60,000 bases of DNA. Source: Takakia lepidozioides (taxonomy: Eukaryota > Streptophyta > Takakiopsida > Takakiales > Takakiaceae). The position numbers and the translations under genes are program-made. The stretch is taken from assembly GCA_030704615.1 (NCBI GenBank), contig CM060734.1, positions 39,822,042-39,882,041 of the forward strand. Reading direction: 5' to 3'. Shown piece by piece: positions 44,635 through 55,284 of this stretch. Each line of letters starts with the position of its first letter. Position 1 is the first letter of the stretch. Under the pieces are notes generated by a model, which saw only the letters and a list, made by a program, of their open reading frames with translations, was not told the DNA's origin and did not search any database.

Positions 44635-47490
44635 ATGGGAGCCGAGCCCAGATTGGATCAAGGGGATTTTGGAGAAATACCAGGATGTGATGCCGAGGAT
44701 TTACCAAGCGGCTTGCCACCGCGAAGAGGAGTTGACCACAAAATTGAGGTGATACCGGGATCGGAACCGCCTGCCAAGGCGCCCTACCGGTTGAGCCACA
44801 AAGAGTTGGTCGAGCTGAAGACTCAGCTCAAAGATCTAATGTCAAAGGGGTACATCCGGCCGAGTAAGTCACCTTACGGAGCCCCGGTGCTATTTGCAGA
44901 CAAGAAGGATGGGACGCTGCGGATGTGTGTCGATTACAGGGCTCTGAATAAGGTGACTATCAAAAACCGGTACCCTTTGCCAAGGATCGACGACCTCTTC
45001 GATCGGTTGGCAGGAGCGAAGTATTTCAGCCGGATCGACTTGCGCTCCGGCTATCACCAAATTCGGGTGGCGGAAGGAGATGAGGAGAAGACCGCGTGCA
45101 GGACAAGGTATGGTTCATATGAGTTCTTGGTGATGCCTTTTGGGCTCACCAATGCACCAGCGACATTTAGCACGCTGATGAACAGCCTTTTCCAGGAGTG
45201 GTTGGATGACTTTGTGATCGTGTACATCGACGACATCTTGGTGTACTCGAAAACAAAGGAGGAGCACCTGGAGCACCTCAAAAGGGTGTTCCAAAAATTG
45301 CGAGAAGGGAAGCTGTATGCCAAAGCTTCAAAGTGCGAATTCGGGGTCACAAAAGTGGAGTTCTTGGGGCACGTGATTACACAGGATGGGATCAAAATGG
45401 ATGACAGAAAGGTGAGGGCGATCTTGGACTGGGAGCCTCCGACTTCGGTCCCGGGAGTGCGATCCTTCCTAGGACTCGCCTCCTATTACCGGAAGTATGT
45501 GAGAAATTTCGCCAAGATCGCGGGGCCGCTGTCGGACCTTCTGTGTAAATCCAAAGTCTGGGTATGGAACACATTTTGTGGCCAAGCTTTTGCTGAATTG
45601 AAGCAGCGGATGACGGAAGCTCCAGTCTTAAAAATCCCGGAGTTCGATCGTCCGTTTGAGATTCATACAGATGCATCGGACTTCGCAATTGGGGGTGTAC
45701 TTATGCAAGATGGACGTCCAGTGGCTTACGAAAGTAAGAAACTGAATGAAGTGGAGCGACGGTGGCCGACGCACGAAAAAGAGATGAAGGCGGTGGTACA
45801 TTGCCTTGAACTCTGGCGCCACTATGTTGGTTCCAACCCAGTGAAGGTGTTCACGGACAATGTCACGGTGAAGTATTTTGCCACGCAGCCCAAGTTGTCC
45901 CCAAAACAACTTAGGTGGCAAGATACTTTGGCAGTGTTCGACGTGGATATCCAGTACAAACCGGGACGGGACAATGTGGTGGCCGATGCTTTAAGTAGAA
46001 AGCAGCAGCTCTTGTTGGTGTACAAGGGCGAGACGGCGCTCCAAAGGAAGATCCGGAAGGCTTGCCGGAAGGATGAGCTGGCAAAGTGCGTGATGCAGAA
46101 CTTGAGAATGGGGGTTAAATCGCAGTTCCACTTGCAAAACGGACTGCTCCGGTATAAGCAAAAACGTCTCTATGTGCCAAAGGGAGGGATCAGGGATAGT
46201 CTCTTGAGAGAATGCCATGATAGCCCGCTTGCGGGCCACGGTGGAGCCAAGCGCACTGCGGCACTCTTGAAGAAAGAGTATTTCTGGCCCAAACTGAGGG
46301 AGGAGGCAGAGGAGTATGTAAAGACATGCACCACATGCCAACAAAACCGGAGCGAGTATAAAAAGCAAGCGGGGCTGTTACAACCCTTGCCGATTCCAGA
46401 GGGGACTTGGGAAAGCGTCTCGATGGATTTCATGACTGCTATGCCGCTGTCAAAAGGATTCGATGCAATCATGGTGGTGGTAGATAGGTTCAGTAAAATG
46501 GCCCATTTCATCCCCACCAAGGAGACGGCTACTGCGCAGGAGACAGGGCGACTTTACTTCGCCCACGTCTTAAAGCATCATGGAGTCCCGAAGGATATTG
46601 TCTCGGACCGCGACCCAAAGTTTACGAGTAAATTCTGGAGAGCACTTTGGAAGAAGATGGGGACGAGGCTGAAGATGAGCACCGCTTTCCGACCTACGAC
46701 GGACGGCCAAACGGAAAGAGTGAATTCCGTAGTGAAGCAATTCTTGCGGAATTACGTGTCGGCAGACCAATCAGACTGGATGGAACACTTAGACGCGGCA
46801 GAGTTCTGTTATAATAACACAGAACACTCCGCGACGGGAGTTTCCCCTTTTGTGTTGGTCTATGGAAAAGCACCTCTGGTGCCGACAAGTTGGGCCGCCC
46901 AGGACGTTGAGGAACCGGCAGTAGCGGCGGTACTGGAAGAACGCGAGCGTTTGTTGAAGCTCGCAAAGTACAACATTGCCAAAGCTAGGAAACGGTATGA
47001 AAGGCAGGCGAATCGGAAGCGGAGGGAAGTGAAGTTTGAGGCAGGCACAGAGGTCTGGTTGAACATCAAGAATTTTCGACTACCTCCAGAAATGAGTCCG
47101 AAGTTCGTACCTCCGTATGCGGGTCCCTTTCGCATTCGGAGGGTTATGAATGAGGATGTGTATGAATTGGAGCTGCCAGCAAACAGCAAGGTGCACCCAG
47201 TATTCCATGTCTCCCTTTTGAAGCCTTACTTCAAAGATGAAGCACGTCCGAATCGGCAGCAAGTGTTGCGTCCGCCACCTATGCTGTTGGATCATGAAAA
47301 TGAACCCGAGTACGAGGTGGAGGCAATACTTAAGTCGAGGAGGTTCAAGAACCGAGAAACGGAGTATCTCGTCAAATGGAAGGGCTATCATCTTGTGGAG
47401 GCATCTTGGGTGCGTGCCTCAGAAATGGGAAACGCATCCGAGGCAGTTGCAGCGTTCGAAGGGCGACCTCAAAAGCGGAAGAAGCGTTGA
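44635..47490 (+). CDS. pol: Ty3 pol: reverse transcriptase, RNase H, integrase, chromodomain
   Basis: Residue numbers are from 44,635, a frame start and not necessarily a translation start. RT spans about 40-225 with [11 protein letters not shown] and YIDD (197-200). RNase H spans about 340-460 ([20 protein letters not shown]). The integrase HHCC zinc finger is near 525-585, and the catalytic core has MDF, SDRD and QTERVN. The chromodomain at about 885-940 (YLVKWKGY) probably targets insertion to marked chromatin. The domain order RT-RH-IN-chromodomain defines chromoviruses. The open frame is otherwise undamaged, but the linker at 44,540-44,700 needs three one-base shifts to read through from gag. 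Confidence 0.95.
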   Translation: MGAEPRLDQGDFGEIPGCDAEDLPSGLPPRRGVDHKIEVIPGSEPPAKAPYRLSHKELVELKTQLKDLMSKGYIRPSKSPYGAPVLFADKKDGTLRMCVDYRALNKVTIKNRYPLPRIDDLFDRLAGAKYFSRIDLRSGYHQIRVAEGDEEKTACRTRYGSYEFLVMPFGLTNAPATFSTLMNSLFQEWLDDFVIVYIDDILVYSKTKEEHLEHLKRVFQKLREGKLYAKASKCEFGVTKVEFLGHVITQDGIKMDDRKVRAILDWEPPTSVPGVRSFLGLASYYRKYVRNFAKIAGPLSDLLCKSKVWVWNTFCGQAFAELKQRMTEAPVLKIPEFDRPFEIHTDASDFAIGGVLMQDGRPVAYESKKLNEVERRWPTHEKEMKAVVHCLELWRHYVGSNPVKVFTDNVTVKYFATQPKLSPKQLRWQDTLAVFDVDIQYKPGRDNVVADALSRKQQLLLVYKGETALQRKIRKACRKDELAKCVMQNLRMGVKSQFHLQNGLLRYKQKRLYVPKGGIRDSLLRECHDSPLAGHGGAKRTAALLKKEYFWPKLREEAEEYVKTCTTCQQNRSEYKKQAGLLQPLPIPEGTWESVSMDFMTAMPLSKGFDAIMVVVDRFSKMAHFIPTKETATAQETGRLYFAHVLKHHGVPKDIVSDRDPKFTSKFWRALWKKMGTRLKMSTAFRPTTDGQTERVNSVVKQFLRNYVSADQSDWMEHLDAAEFCYNNTEHSATGVSPFVLVYGKAPLVPTSWAAQDVEEPAVAAVLEERERLLKLAKYNIAKARKRYERQANRKRREVKFEAGTEVWLNIKNFRLPPEMSPKFVPPYAGPFRIRRVMNEDVYELELPANSKVHPVFHVSLLKPYFKDEARPNRQQVLRPPPMLLDHENEPEYEVEAILKSRRFKNRETEYLVKWKGYHLVEASWVRASEMGNASEAVAAFEGRPQKRKKR

Positions 47491-48396
47491 TGGGGACATC
47501 AACCTTGGAGCGTGGGGGAGGAAATGCATGCTTAGCCCGGTTTAGCTAGCTTAGGAATCCGATTGCAAAAACTTGTATTGTACAAAAATTTGTGATAAAG
47601 GAAATGGGTTCCAAATATTGTGCGTCCTATTGTGTTTGGAATGGTGATGCATGGTGTGGTTGGCTGGTGTGTAGAATGCATGCTAGCTTACAAAAGTGGG
47701 AGAGGTAAATTGGGTTAATCGTGTGTTTGCGCAGTGCCGAAATCGGGTGACTCCCATCCAAGGGGCAAGGAAACTTGCGCCTTATTTGGGAGTTCAAGTG
47801 CTAGTGCGCACCTGGCGCGTGCGCGTACTATAACTGCGCTACCGAGGGGGTTGCCTTGTAGTGCGGGCTAACGCGGAAGCTACGTGCTTCCGTTCACGTA
47901 CTATAATCGTGTAGCCTCGGGACGAAATCGTAGTGCGGCTTCGGCGTGTTCCCGTACCTCAGGCCAGCATTCCAAGGCGGACCCAATTGTAGTGATTGGG
48001 GCGCACGGTTGGTTCAAGGTTATCTTCCTAGTCAAAGAGGGTTCCAGGTGAACCCTTGCTCAAGGTGATGCCAAAAGCGGCATCATGAGCGATCGCAAGC
48101 AATGTTGTTGCAGTAAGGCGATTCGATCCTCGGGGAGGATCGTTCCTTGGCCTTGAAGTAGGCCAAGAAGAGTGCACTGGGAGGAGCTGGAGAGGCTCCA
48201 CCCTTGGCCGGGACTTGGAGGAAGTCGGCCGAACTAGCTAGTGGAGAGTGGAGTCAAGTGTGGGGTTTGGTTCTTTGCCATGGGACGCCATGGTACGGAA
48301 ACAAACTCCTTGATGTGGGACGCCACAACTTGGATGTTCGTTTCTACAAAATGGACAAGTCGATGAGGACATCGACTCCCTGTTGGTAGGGGTGTG
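47491..48396 (+). other. Non-coding 3' region of the chromovirus
   Basis: There are 900 bp between the pol stop and the right LTR without a recognised ORF. Short GC-rich direct repeats (GTAGTGCGG, GTACTATAA) occur at 47,820-47,950. The purine stretch GGTAGGGGTG just before 48,397 is the likely polypurine tract. Such long 3' spacers are common in plant Ty3 elements. Confidence 0.6.
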
Positions 48397-49119
48397 TGTC
48401 GCGGCCCTTTGCCTTGAGGGCAGGGGGTCGGGACACATGAGGGGCTGCCCCTGTGGTGGGGGCAGCGGCGGCGATAGGTATGGGGGGCTGAAGCACCCTT
48501 GAGTGCCCAAGGCACTCAAGGAGGCGGAGGCGCTCACTAGGTGGAGCCCCGCACACGGGTTGCGGTGGAGGTGGCTCCACAAGGGGTGGTGGTAGCTTAG
48601 TGGGACTTAGTGGGGGTGGCATAGGACTCACTATGGGGTGGAGACCTCGAGGTGGGAGTCGTGGAGAGTCTTGGGACTCATCACGGTCCATTGGGGCCGC
48701 GGTGAGTGGGCCAAGACTCACCGCGACTCACCACCGGGAGTCGAGGGTTTTCGTGGTGGTTCGCCATAAAATGGCATGGCTGGTTATGAAACCCCCGCGG
48801 ACAGCTACAGAAGTATATATAGGGAGTAGTAACCCCGAGAACGGTGCAAGCCCGTTGGTGACCAAAAACTAGTGAGTAAGCGTGCGAGCCGGAAAGCGAC
48901 CAAAGAGTGGGGAGCTGTTCCGGACTGCCATCTACCAAAGGGAATTCTCCTAGTCCCAAATAGGTGGAGGGTTTAGAGGGAAGCGGAAGGGGACCGTTAT
49001 GTCCCGGTGAGCAGCCGAAACTCCAAGTTGGCCCGGCGGCCAGGTTGGGAGTCAGGCGCGCGCATCAAGGCGAGTAACTATGACTTGAAGGGGAGTTTAC
49101 CGAACTGAGGTGTGCGACA
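48397..49119 (+). repeat. 3' LTR of the chromovirus
   Basis: 723 bp, identical to the left LTR except for G at 49,069. It ends GCGACA and is followed by the target-site duplication TTATG. Confidence 0.95.
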
Positions 49120-50585
49120 TTATGTCTGTCTCTTGCATAAGTGCATCAAGATGAAAGGCCTAGAAGCCGGAAAACAGGTGCATGCTCACATTATCCAAAG
49201 TGGATTCAAGCCCAACGTTTTTCTATGCAACACCCTTGTTAACATGTATGTGAAGTGTGGGAGCATTGTGGATACACACTGAGTGTTCAACAAAATGCCT
49301 GAACAAGGTGTGATCACGTGGAATATAATGATGGCTGAACGAGATGTGATCTCGTGGAACGCAATGATCACTGGATATGCTCAGCGTGGGTGCAGGATGA
49401 AGGCTTTGGAGACCTATGAGCAAATGATTCAGGAAGGGTTGAACCCAGACCAGGTCACATTTGTTTCTATTTTCAATGGTTGTGCCAGCGTAGGAGCCCT
49501 GGAGAGGGGCAAAGAGGTTCATGCTGATATCCTTAAAGCTGAAATTGCATCTGATATCATTTTGGAGAATACCCTTGTTGACATGTATGCCAAATGTGGG
49601 AGCATGAACGATGCACATCAAGTGTTTGATGATACGGCTGAACGGAATGTGGTGTCATGGAGTGCGATCATTGCTGGATGTGCCCAGCATGGTCATGGTA
49701 TTGAGGCCCTGCATCTCTTTGAACGCATGCAACAGTAGGGCATGCAGCCAAACAGTATCACTTTTATATCTCTTCTCTCTATGTGTATTCATGTGGGCCT
49801 AGTGGATGAAGGCCTTCACTACGGTTGTCTGTCTCTTGCTTAAGTGCATCAAGATGAAAGGTCTGGAAGCTGGAAAGCAGGTGCACACTCACATTTTCCA
49901 AAGTGGATTCACGCCAAGGATGCGAAGGGAGTTTTCAACACTATGGCTGGACAAGATGTTGTGTTGTGGCACGCGATGCACAGCAGGGACGTGGGATGGT
50001 GGCTTTGGAGACCTATGATCAAATGATGGGGGAAGGGGTGAAGCCCAACCACATCATGTTTGTGCGCATTTGCAGGCCTAGCAGCCCTAGAAAAGGGCTA
50101 AGAGGTGCATGGTTGCATCGCGAAAGCTAGAATTGTACCAGATGTCATTCTGAACAATACCCTTGTGGACATGTATGCCAAATGTAGGAGGCATTTCAGC
50201 AGATTCAGATACGTTTGTCTGTCTCTTGCTTAAGTGCATCAAGATGAAAGGTCTGGAAGCTGGAAAGCAGGTGCACACTCACATCATCCAAAGTGGATTC
50301 ACGCCAAGGATGCGAAGGGAGTTTTCAACACTATGGCTGAACAAGATGTTGTGTCGTGGCACGCGATGCACAGCAGGGACGTGGGATGGTGGCTTTGGAG
50401 ACCTATGATCAAATGATGGGGGAAGGGGTGAAGCCCAACCACATCACGTTTGTGCGCATTTGCAAGCCTGGCAGCCCTGGAAAAGGGCAAAGAGGTGCAT
50501 GGTTGCATCTCGAAAGCTGGAATTGTACCAAATGTCACTCTGAACAATACTCTCGTGGACATGTATGCCAAATGTAGGAGGGAAC
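49120..50585 (+). pseudogene. PPR module C, 3' half
   Basis: PPR coding resumes exactly at the insertion site (CLLHKCIKMKGLEAGKQVH). An open stretch at 49,283-49,738 carries MAERDVISWNAMITGYAQRG, LVDMYAKCGSMNDAHQVF and ERNVVSWSAIIAG. It ends in TAG just before QPNSITFISLLS-like sequence and GLVDEG, which in PLS proteins precede the E motif. Two near-identical copies of about 370 bp follow in tandem (49,825-50,190 and 50,215-50,580), each a frameshifted leader plus one repeat. No E or DYW domain is reached. Similarity ends at about 50,585. Confidence 0.8.
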
Positions 50586-50601
50586 ACAGGGCCCACTGTG
50601 A

Positions 50602-50766
50602 AAATGTCCTTCTACCAAGGGGGCGCTATCGATAAACACGACATCCTCGTTAGTTTCAACCGGGCGACAGAAACCACTGACATTTTGTTCAAATATAGGC
50701 ACCCGGTCACTGAGGAGGTCCTTGAGAGGCCAGTTAGAGTTCCTTCTTCTTGGGCGAGGGGACCAT
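50602..50766 (+). other. Short unassigned open frame
   Basis: The 54-codon frame (MSFYQGGAIDKHDIL..., ending SSWARGP) starts just after the PPR similarity stops. It continues, beyond a stop, into an unassigned stretch (GTYIFIQKSSSFPVPYGEY). No domain was recognised. It could be a captured exon or chance. Confidence 0.2.
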
Positions 50767-50769
50767 AGG

Positions 50770-51450
50770 TCTTGCATGCTAGAGTAGACATGTTTCGACT
50801 CGCTGACACTCATGGCACATACATTTTCATTCAGAAATCAAGCAGCTTCCCTGTGCCATATGGGGAATATACATGCTTGGATAATCTTCTGTTAAGGTTT
50901 TTTGCAATTCGCTGCCAGTATGCTGGGACGTGTCATTTGTCGTATGGATTGCTGTTTGCACAAGGTGCAGTATGCAAATGCTGGAATGTGCAGTAGGACC
51001 CTTCCCACTGGGACACAGAACTAGCAATCTTGTAAAGGCATTACATTTGCAGAATAGTAACAATGTATTTGTAGCAAATTGGAGTCTTCTCATAAAGGTG
51101 GACGAAAACGCCAGGATGGGCTGCGAAATCACTACAAATTGAATGAAGAGCAGTAACAAGGAAGCACTATGCAGTACACAGACCATAAACGGCGCTGAAA
51201 TAGGCCTCAATGCCCGTTAATCTCCACACAATGTATGCTTTACTCGGATCCATTTGTAGACAACCAAAATAAAAAAAGCATGCGCATGCCATTCATGGCC
51301 AAAAACCACATTCTCATGTATTGCGGCACCAAAATTCACCTGTAGCCATGGCGATGCGGCACCACCAAGTGTATAATTCCTCACAAAAAAATAGGGTGCA
51401 AGAAGATGAATGTAATATAATTGCCACTTTCTCCTTCCCGAATGTGGAAT
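50770..51450. other. Spacer, no gene seen
   Basis: This lies between the PPR tail and the 3' end of the minus-strand transposase gene and may hold the 3' UTR of the latter. Nothing else is recognised. Confidence 0.35.
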
Positions 51451-51451
51451 G

Positions 51452-54400
51452 TCAAGCAGTCCGACCAGTATCCTGCCGTAGGGCCTTGTGCAGCTCGTTG
51501 AAACTCAGTGTTGGAGCATGGATGAAGACGTCCACTGCGGATATGCAACTCATGCGCTTCAGAAAAATGTAATAAAGGTGTTTGCAGGGGACGTATGCTG
51601 CATTCTTTGATTCCATAACAAGGAAGTCCTCACAGTTGCAAGCTGGGTACTGTGAAACCGTGATTGCATACACAACACTGCGCGCAGCAGACCCGGCTGT
51701 TGACAACTGAAATATGCGCCCCATCCCGGGGTGAGGAACATCCCTGCAACCTTGCACTATGCAGGGCATTGCAAGAGCGTTGGCCATCATGGTGTCGTTC
51801 GCCTTTGTTGGTGGCCGCCGTCTTTTCAGTTTCCCCCACCGATGGGTGGGCCAAGCTGCGGGGTCACCCACCGGTATGCGGGGCGAAGAGCTTCTCGTGG
51901 GAGGAGGATGACGATTGGGAATTGGATTTCGTGGAACGTCTGTCCTCTCCACCAGTCAAAACCCTGCACTTCCTAGAGCGTCTGCCTCCTCCAGGGTAAG
52001 ATCTGTACCAGTTGCCACAGGCCAGACTGCCGGTGGTTCAGGCATGCCTTGTACACCATACTTGGGCTTGCCGAACACACACGACATGATGTCGTGCCTG
52101 CAGAACCAAAACTCCTTCAGTGCGACCTCCACAAACTTTGCGCACACAAATCTCCCTGTGAAGCAAGGGGCAGGTACACTGCCCTGCGGGCTCCTCCGAA
52201 TCATCTCATTGCATCTCTGGTTGGTGTCGACACGAACAGCACAATATTTGCCACGAAATGTCGGACGGGTCCGTGCAATTCTCCACTGCGAGGCCGACAC
52301 ATCTCGCTCCACGATTGGAATGTTGTATTGGGTAACGAAAACAGGAGCAACATGCTCATCCTCGGCATGTTGTCCCGAGTCTGGCAGCGATTCCATGGAT
52401 GCTGCAGGAGAGGGGGTACGAGTCTTGCTTCGTGGAGGCGTGGGACGCAACATCGTTGCGCCCCGAGGTTGAGTGCGGATGTTCATATCTGATCTCCATG
52501 AATCCCCATCCCCTCCGGGCATGTCCTCAATTCTTCTCTTCACCGGCCGGCTGCGGACATCGCCCTCCAGGCAGTTCCCCCGACTGTGTAACGGCGTTGA
52601 CCTTATTGTTTCCCGCAATGCAGCAGTCCATTTTTTGGGATCGGTCGAACGATGCGCCACCCTCATCAGCATCTCCTGCCTGTCTGGTCTGATACCCCAT
52701 TGCTTTCCTCCCAGAAACTGGTAGTAATGAGATTGTTGCATGATGCCCTCACAATATCTTTTGTTGTTGCTGTCAACATGTCAACGAGATGTGCCACAGA
52801 GGAAGCACGCCAGGAAGAGTGCACCGATTCGGCCATGTTCATCGTCGGCATATCCGTATCATCCTCCAAGCTCATGTCCTGTTGAAGGAAATTAGAAATG
52901 TCACTGATTGTGAAGAATGTCCAAGCACAAAACAGAACAATTGTCAAGTACAGAAATGTGTTACCTGTCTCATGTAGTCTCCAAACTGGCGGAATCTATA
53001 GTGCCACCACGCAAGCCACGTTTGCAGTTCTGGCTGATCTTTCACATCCACTGCCCCTGAAGACACCCACCAGGCGCGTATGGTTGCAAACTCGGTCTCC
53101 GCCTCGTCGATGGAATTCGCATTTTTCCACGCTAGGCACATACTGATATGATCTTGCCGGTGGCGTGACGCCACGAACCTTTTCGTGTTTTGCGTCAAAC
53201 TCTGCATGAAGTGGAACCCGCAAGATCTCTCATTTCCTTCCATTGGAGTCTTTGGGTCGTCCTCATATACCCTCCTAACTGCAGCCCAGTTCGCTTGGGC
53301 ATTGTCAGCCATGAAGCCCCTAAAATCGGGAGGGGGCAACTTGGCTCTCGCCATTTGCTCATTAATTCCGCGCCACATATGCAACTCCGAATCTGTGTCT
53401 TCTCCCTTCATTTCGCAGATAGCAATGGTCATCAACTTTCTGCAATGTGGGTCGTATACATGTGCCCCCATTGTCACCCAATCGTGGTTGGTAATTCGCC
53501 GGATGTGGTCGAACATGACCCAACAATTTGAGAGGTCTCCACTGGTCATCCGCTTCACCAAATCGACGCCGCTCCCCGGTCCGCACGTTGACATCTTAAA
53601 TATGAAGCACATGTCCGTCTCCGAGCCTTGACCAGGAAAGAAGCTGCCTTGGATGAAGTCGTAGCCGCATGTGCGCTTCACTTCCAAGATGGAGTGCATG
53701 TCTGATCCTCTTCCGATTCGTTTCTTGCAGCCGACAATGTGGTTCCTGACATTGGGGCTGCACACATGGGAGACAGCTTCCAGCAGGTCCTTCATGTCCC
53801 CCTCGCCCAGCTTCTCTTTGTGCTTCCGTCCTCCGACATTATTCTGCCAATTGCAATCCTATGTGCCGATGCGAGCTGTATCTGCTTTGGTTTTGCACCC
53901 GGCCTCAACCTCACCTCTTGATAATATCCTGGGCTTGTTGAAAAGCGATTCTGCAATTGCCTCTGGCGAGGGGGTGCTCATGCTTTCCGATGTGAATGCA
54001 TGCTCTGGTGCACGCTGGGCCGACGGTCCCGACGTAGTACTGCTTGGCATTGCACACTGCCATGCATGTAGGGGCTGCGTTGCAATGGGCACACTTGAAC
54101 GTCCCTGCAGGAACTCTACCTTGAGGCCAAAATGGGGTCGACAAATTGCCAATCCAGTCAGTCTCATTCCTGGTGCCTTTGCTAGTGTAATGGTAACATG
54201 TGCTCGAGAAACATTTAAGATGCCCAGCACACAATACATATCTCACTCGAACTCCATCACCCAGGTTGGACGATGAAGTTTTGGTGACACACCAAGGGTG
54301 GCCGTCATGTTTCCTGTTCATTCCTGCGAGCATGCCGTCTGGGTCTGCGCCTGCCGGCACTGAGGAAACTCGTAGATAGCATTCCCATCCACAACATCAG

Positions 54401-55148
54401 GCAAAGTTTCCACAGAATGGATTGGAGTTTTGTCGTAATCAAGCCTAAGAAGGTCACTGGAGCGGGAACCCGTTGTCTTCATCCTCCGCAATATATCGAT
54501 TACTGAGCGGACGGAAGTTGAGTCGGACGGTGTATGCTGAACACTCCTAGTGACGGACGACTTCGAAACATACGATGGAAGGACCATACAATCTTCATCG
54601 TCACTGGATAAGTCGTGGACGACTGTTTCCCTGTTTTCCTGGATTTCCCTTTTCACATGTTTGGGCTTCTCTACTTATGAAGAGGTGCCCACATCCTTCA
54701 CATCTTGCACGCCAGACCCTCTTGTGGAAGGAGGATCAACCAAGTTCCAGCGTGGGAACTCTTTAGGCACGATTTCACCAATGGCACTGTACCGGATGGA
54801 TTCAGAAGCTGGGAGCCGCCACTCTTTGCCTTTTCCGAAATCTACATGCAGAATGACGGCACTTTCCAGAAAATTTCCATAAGCATCCTTCGTCTCCTCT
54901 TCCAAAAACACCGTTCCAGGGCGGAGCCCGAACTTCACACACAAGTACTGCTCAGTGACAATCGCAAATCCTTGGTCGCAGGGTATTTTAGCTTTCAGAG
55001 AATCAGGATGGAAGTACACGTTTACCCAAACACGGGAGTCCATTTTGAAGACGGGACCTCTCGGTACGCTCCGCAGCGAAGTCTTACAATGAGAAGAGTG
55101 TGTCCTACCTAATAACACAAATGATTTTCTGGAGGATTCCGTATCCAA
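51452..55148 (-). pseudogene. MULE-like transposase with SWIM zinc finger, decayed
   Basis: Minus-strand pieces in order: an N-terminal part without known homology (54,675-55,148); an acidic linker; a Cys/His-rich part ending in HIGKHEHPLARG (about 53,960-54,300); the transposase core (52,944-53,795) with FDHIRRI, MADNAQANWAAVR and the CGFHF motif typical of Mutator-like enzymes; a GTAACA..CAACAG intron (52,882-52,943); MPTMNMAESVHSSW, the MULE-type AES motif; a long linker; and a SWIM finger CNCEDF...CKHL (about 51,575-51,640). The family moves DNA elements by a DDE mechanism, and FAR1/FHY3 are domesticated relatives. TAA at 54,675 and frameshifts near 54,340, 53,810 and 52,740 suggest decay. 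Terminal inverted repeats were not found. Confidence 0.72.
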
Positions 55149-55284
55149 CAGGATGGGTGATCAGTGCACGTAAAGATGAAGGTGTGTAACGTACGTTACA
55201 AAAACGGACGACAACAGCAAGTTCACATCGGATATTTGGTGCCTGAATTGTAATGTACAACCACTTGGGCTACAATAAATCAGG

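Larger units (their letters stand above)
42148..49124 (+). mobile_element. Ty3/Gypsy chromovirus, full length, very young
   Basis: The element spans 42,153-49,119, flanked by the 5-bp target-site duplication TTATG (42,148-42,152 and 49,120-49,124). LTRs are 723 bp each, begin TGTCGC and end GCGACA, and differ at one base by eye (42,825 A against 49,069 G). The iMet-type primer-binding site follows two bases after the left LTR. Gag-protease and pol with a chromodomain fill the middle, and about 900 bp of non-coding DNA precede the right LTR. Removing the element restores ACTTATGTCTGTCTC, as in the uninterrupted PPR copy B at 10,440. Confidence 0.97.

Noticed and set aside
43062-47391. Minus-strand open frames across the chromovirus
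   Set aside because: They are shadows of the gag and pol coding frames.
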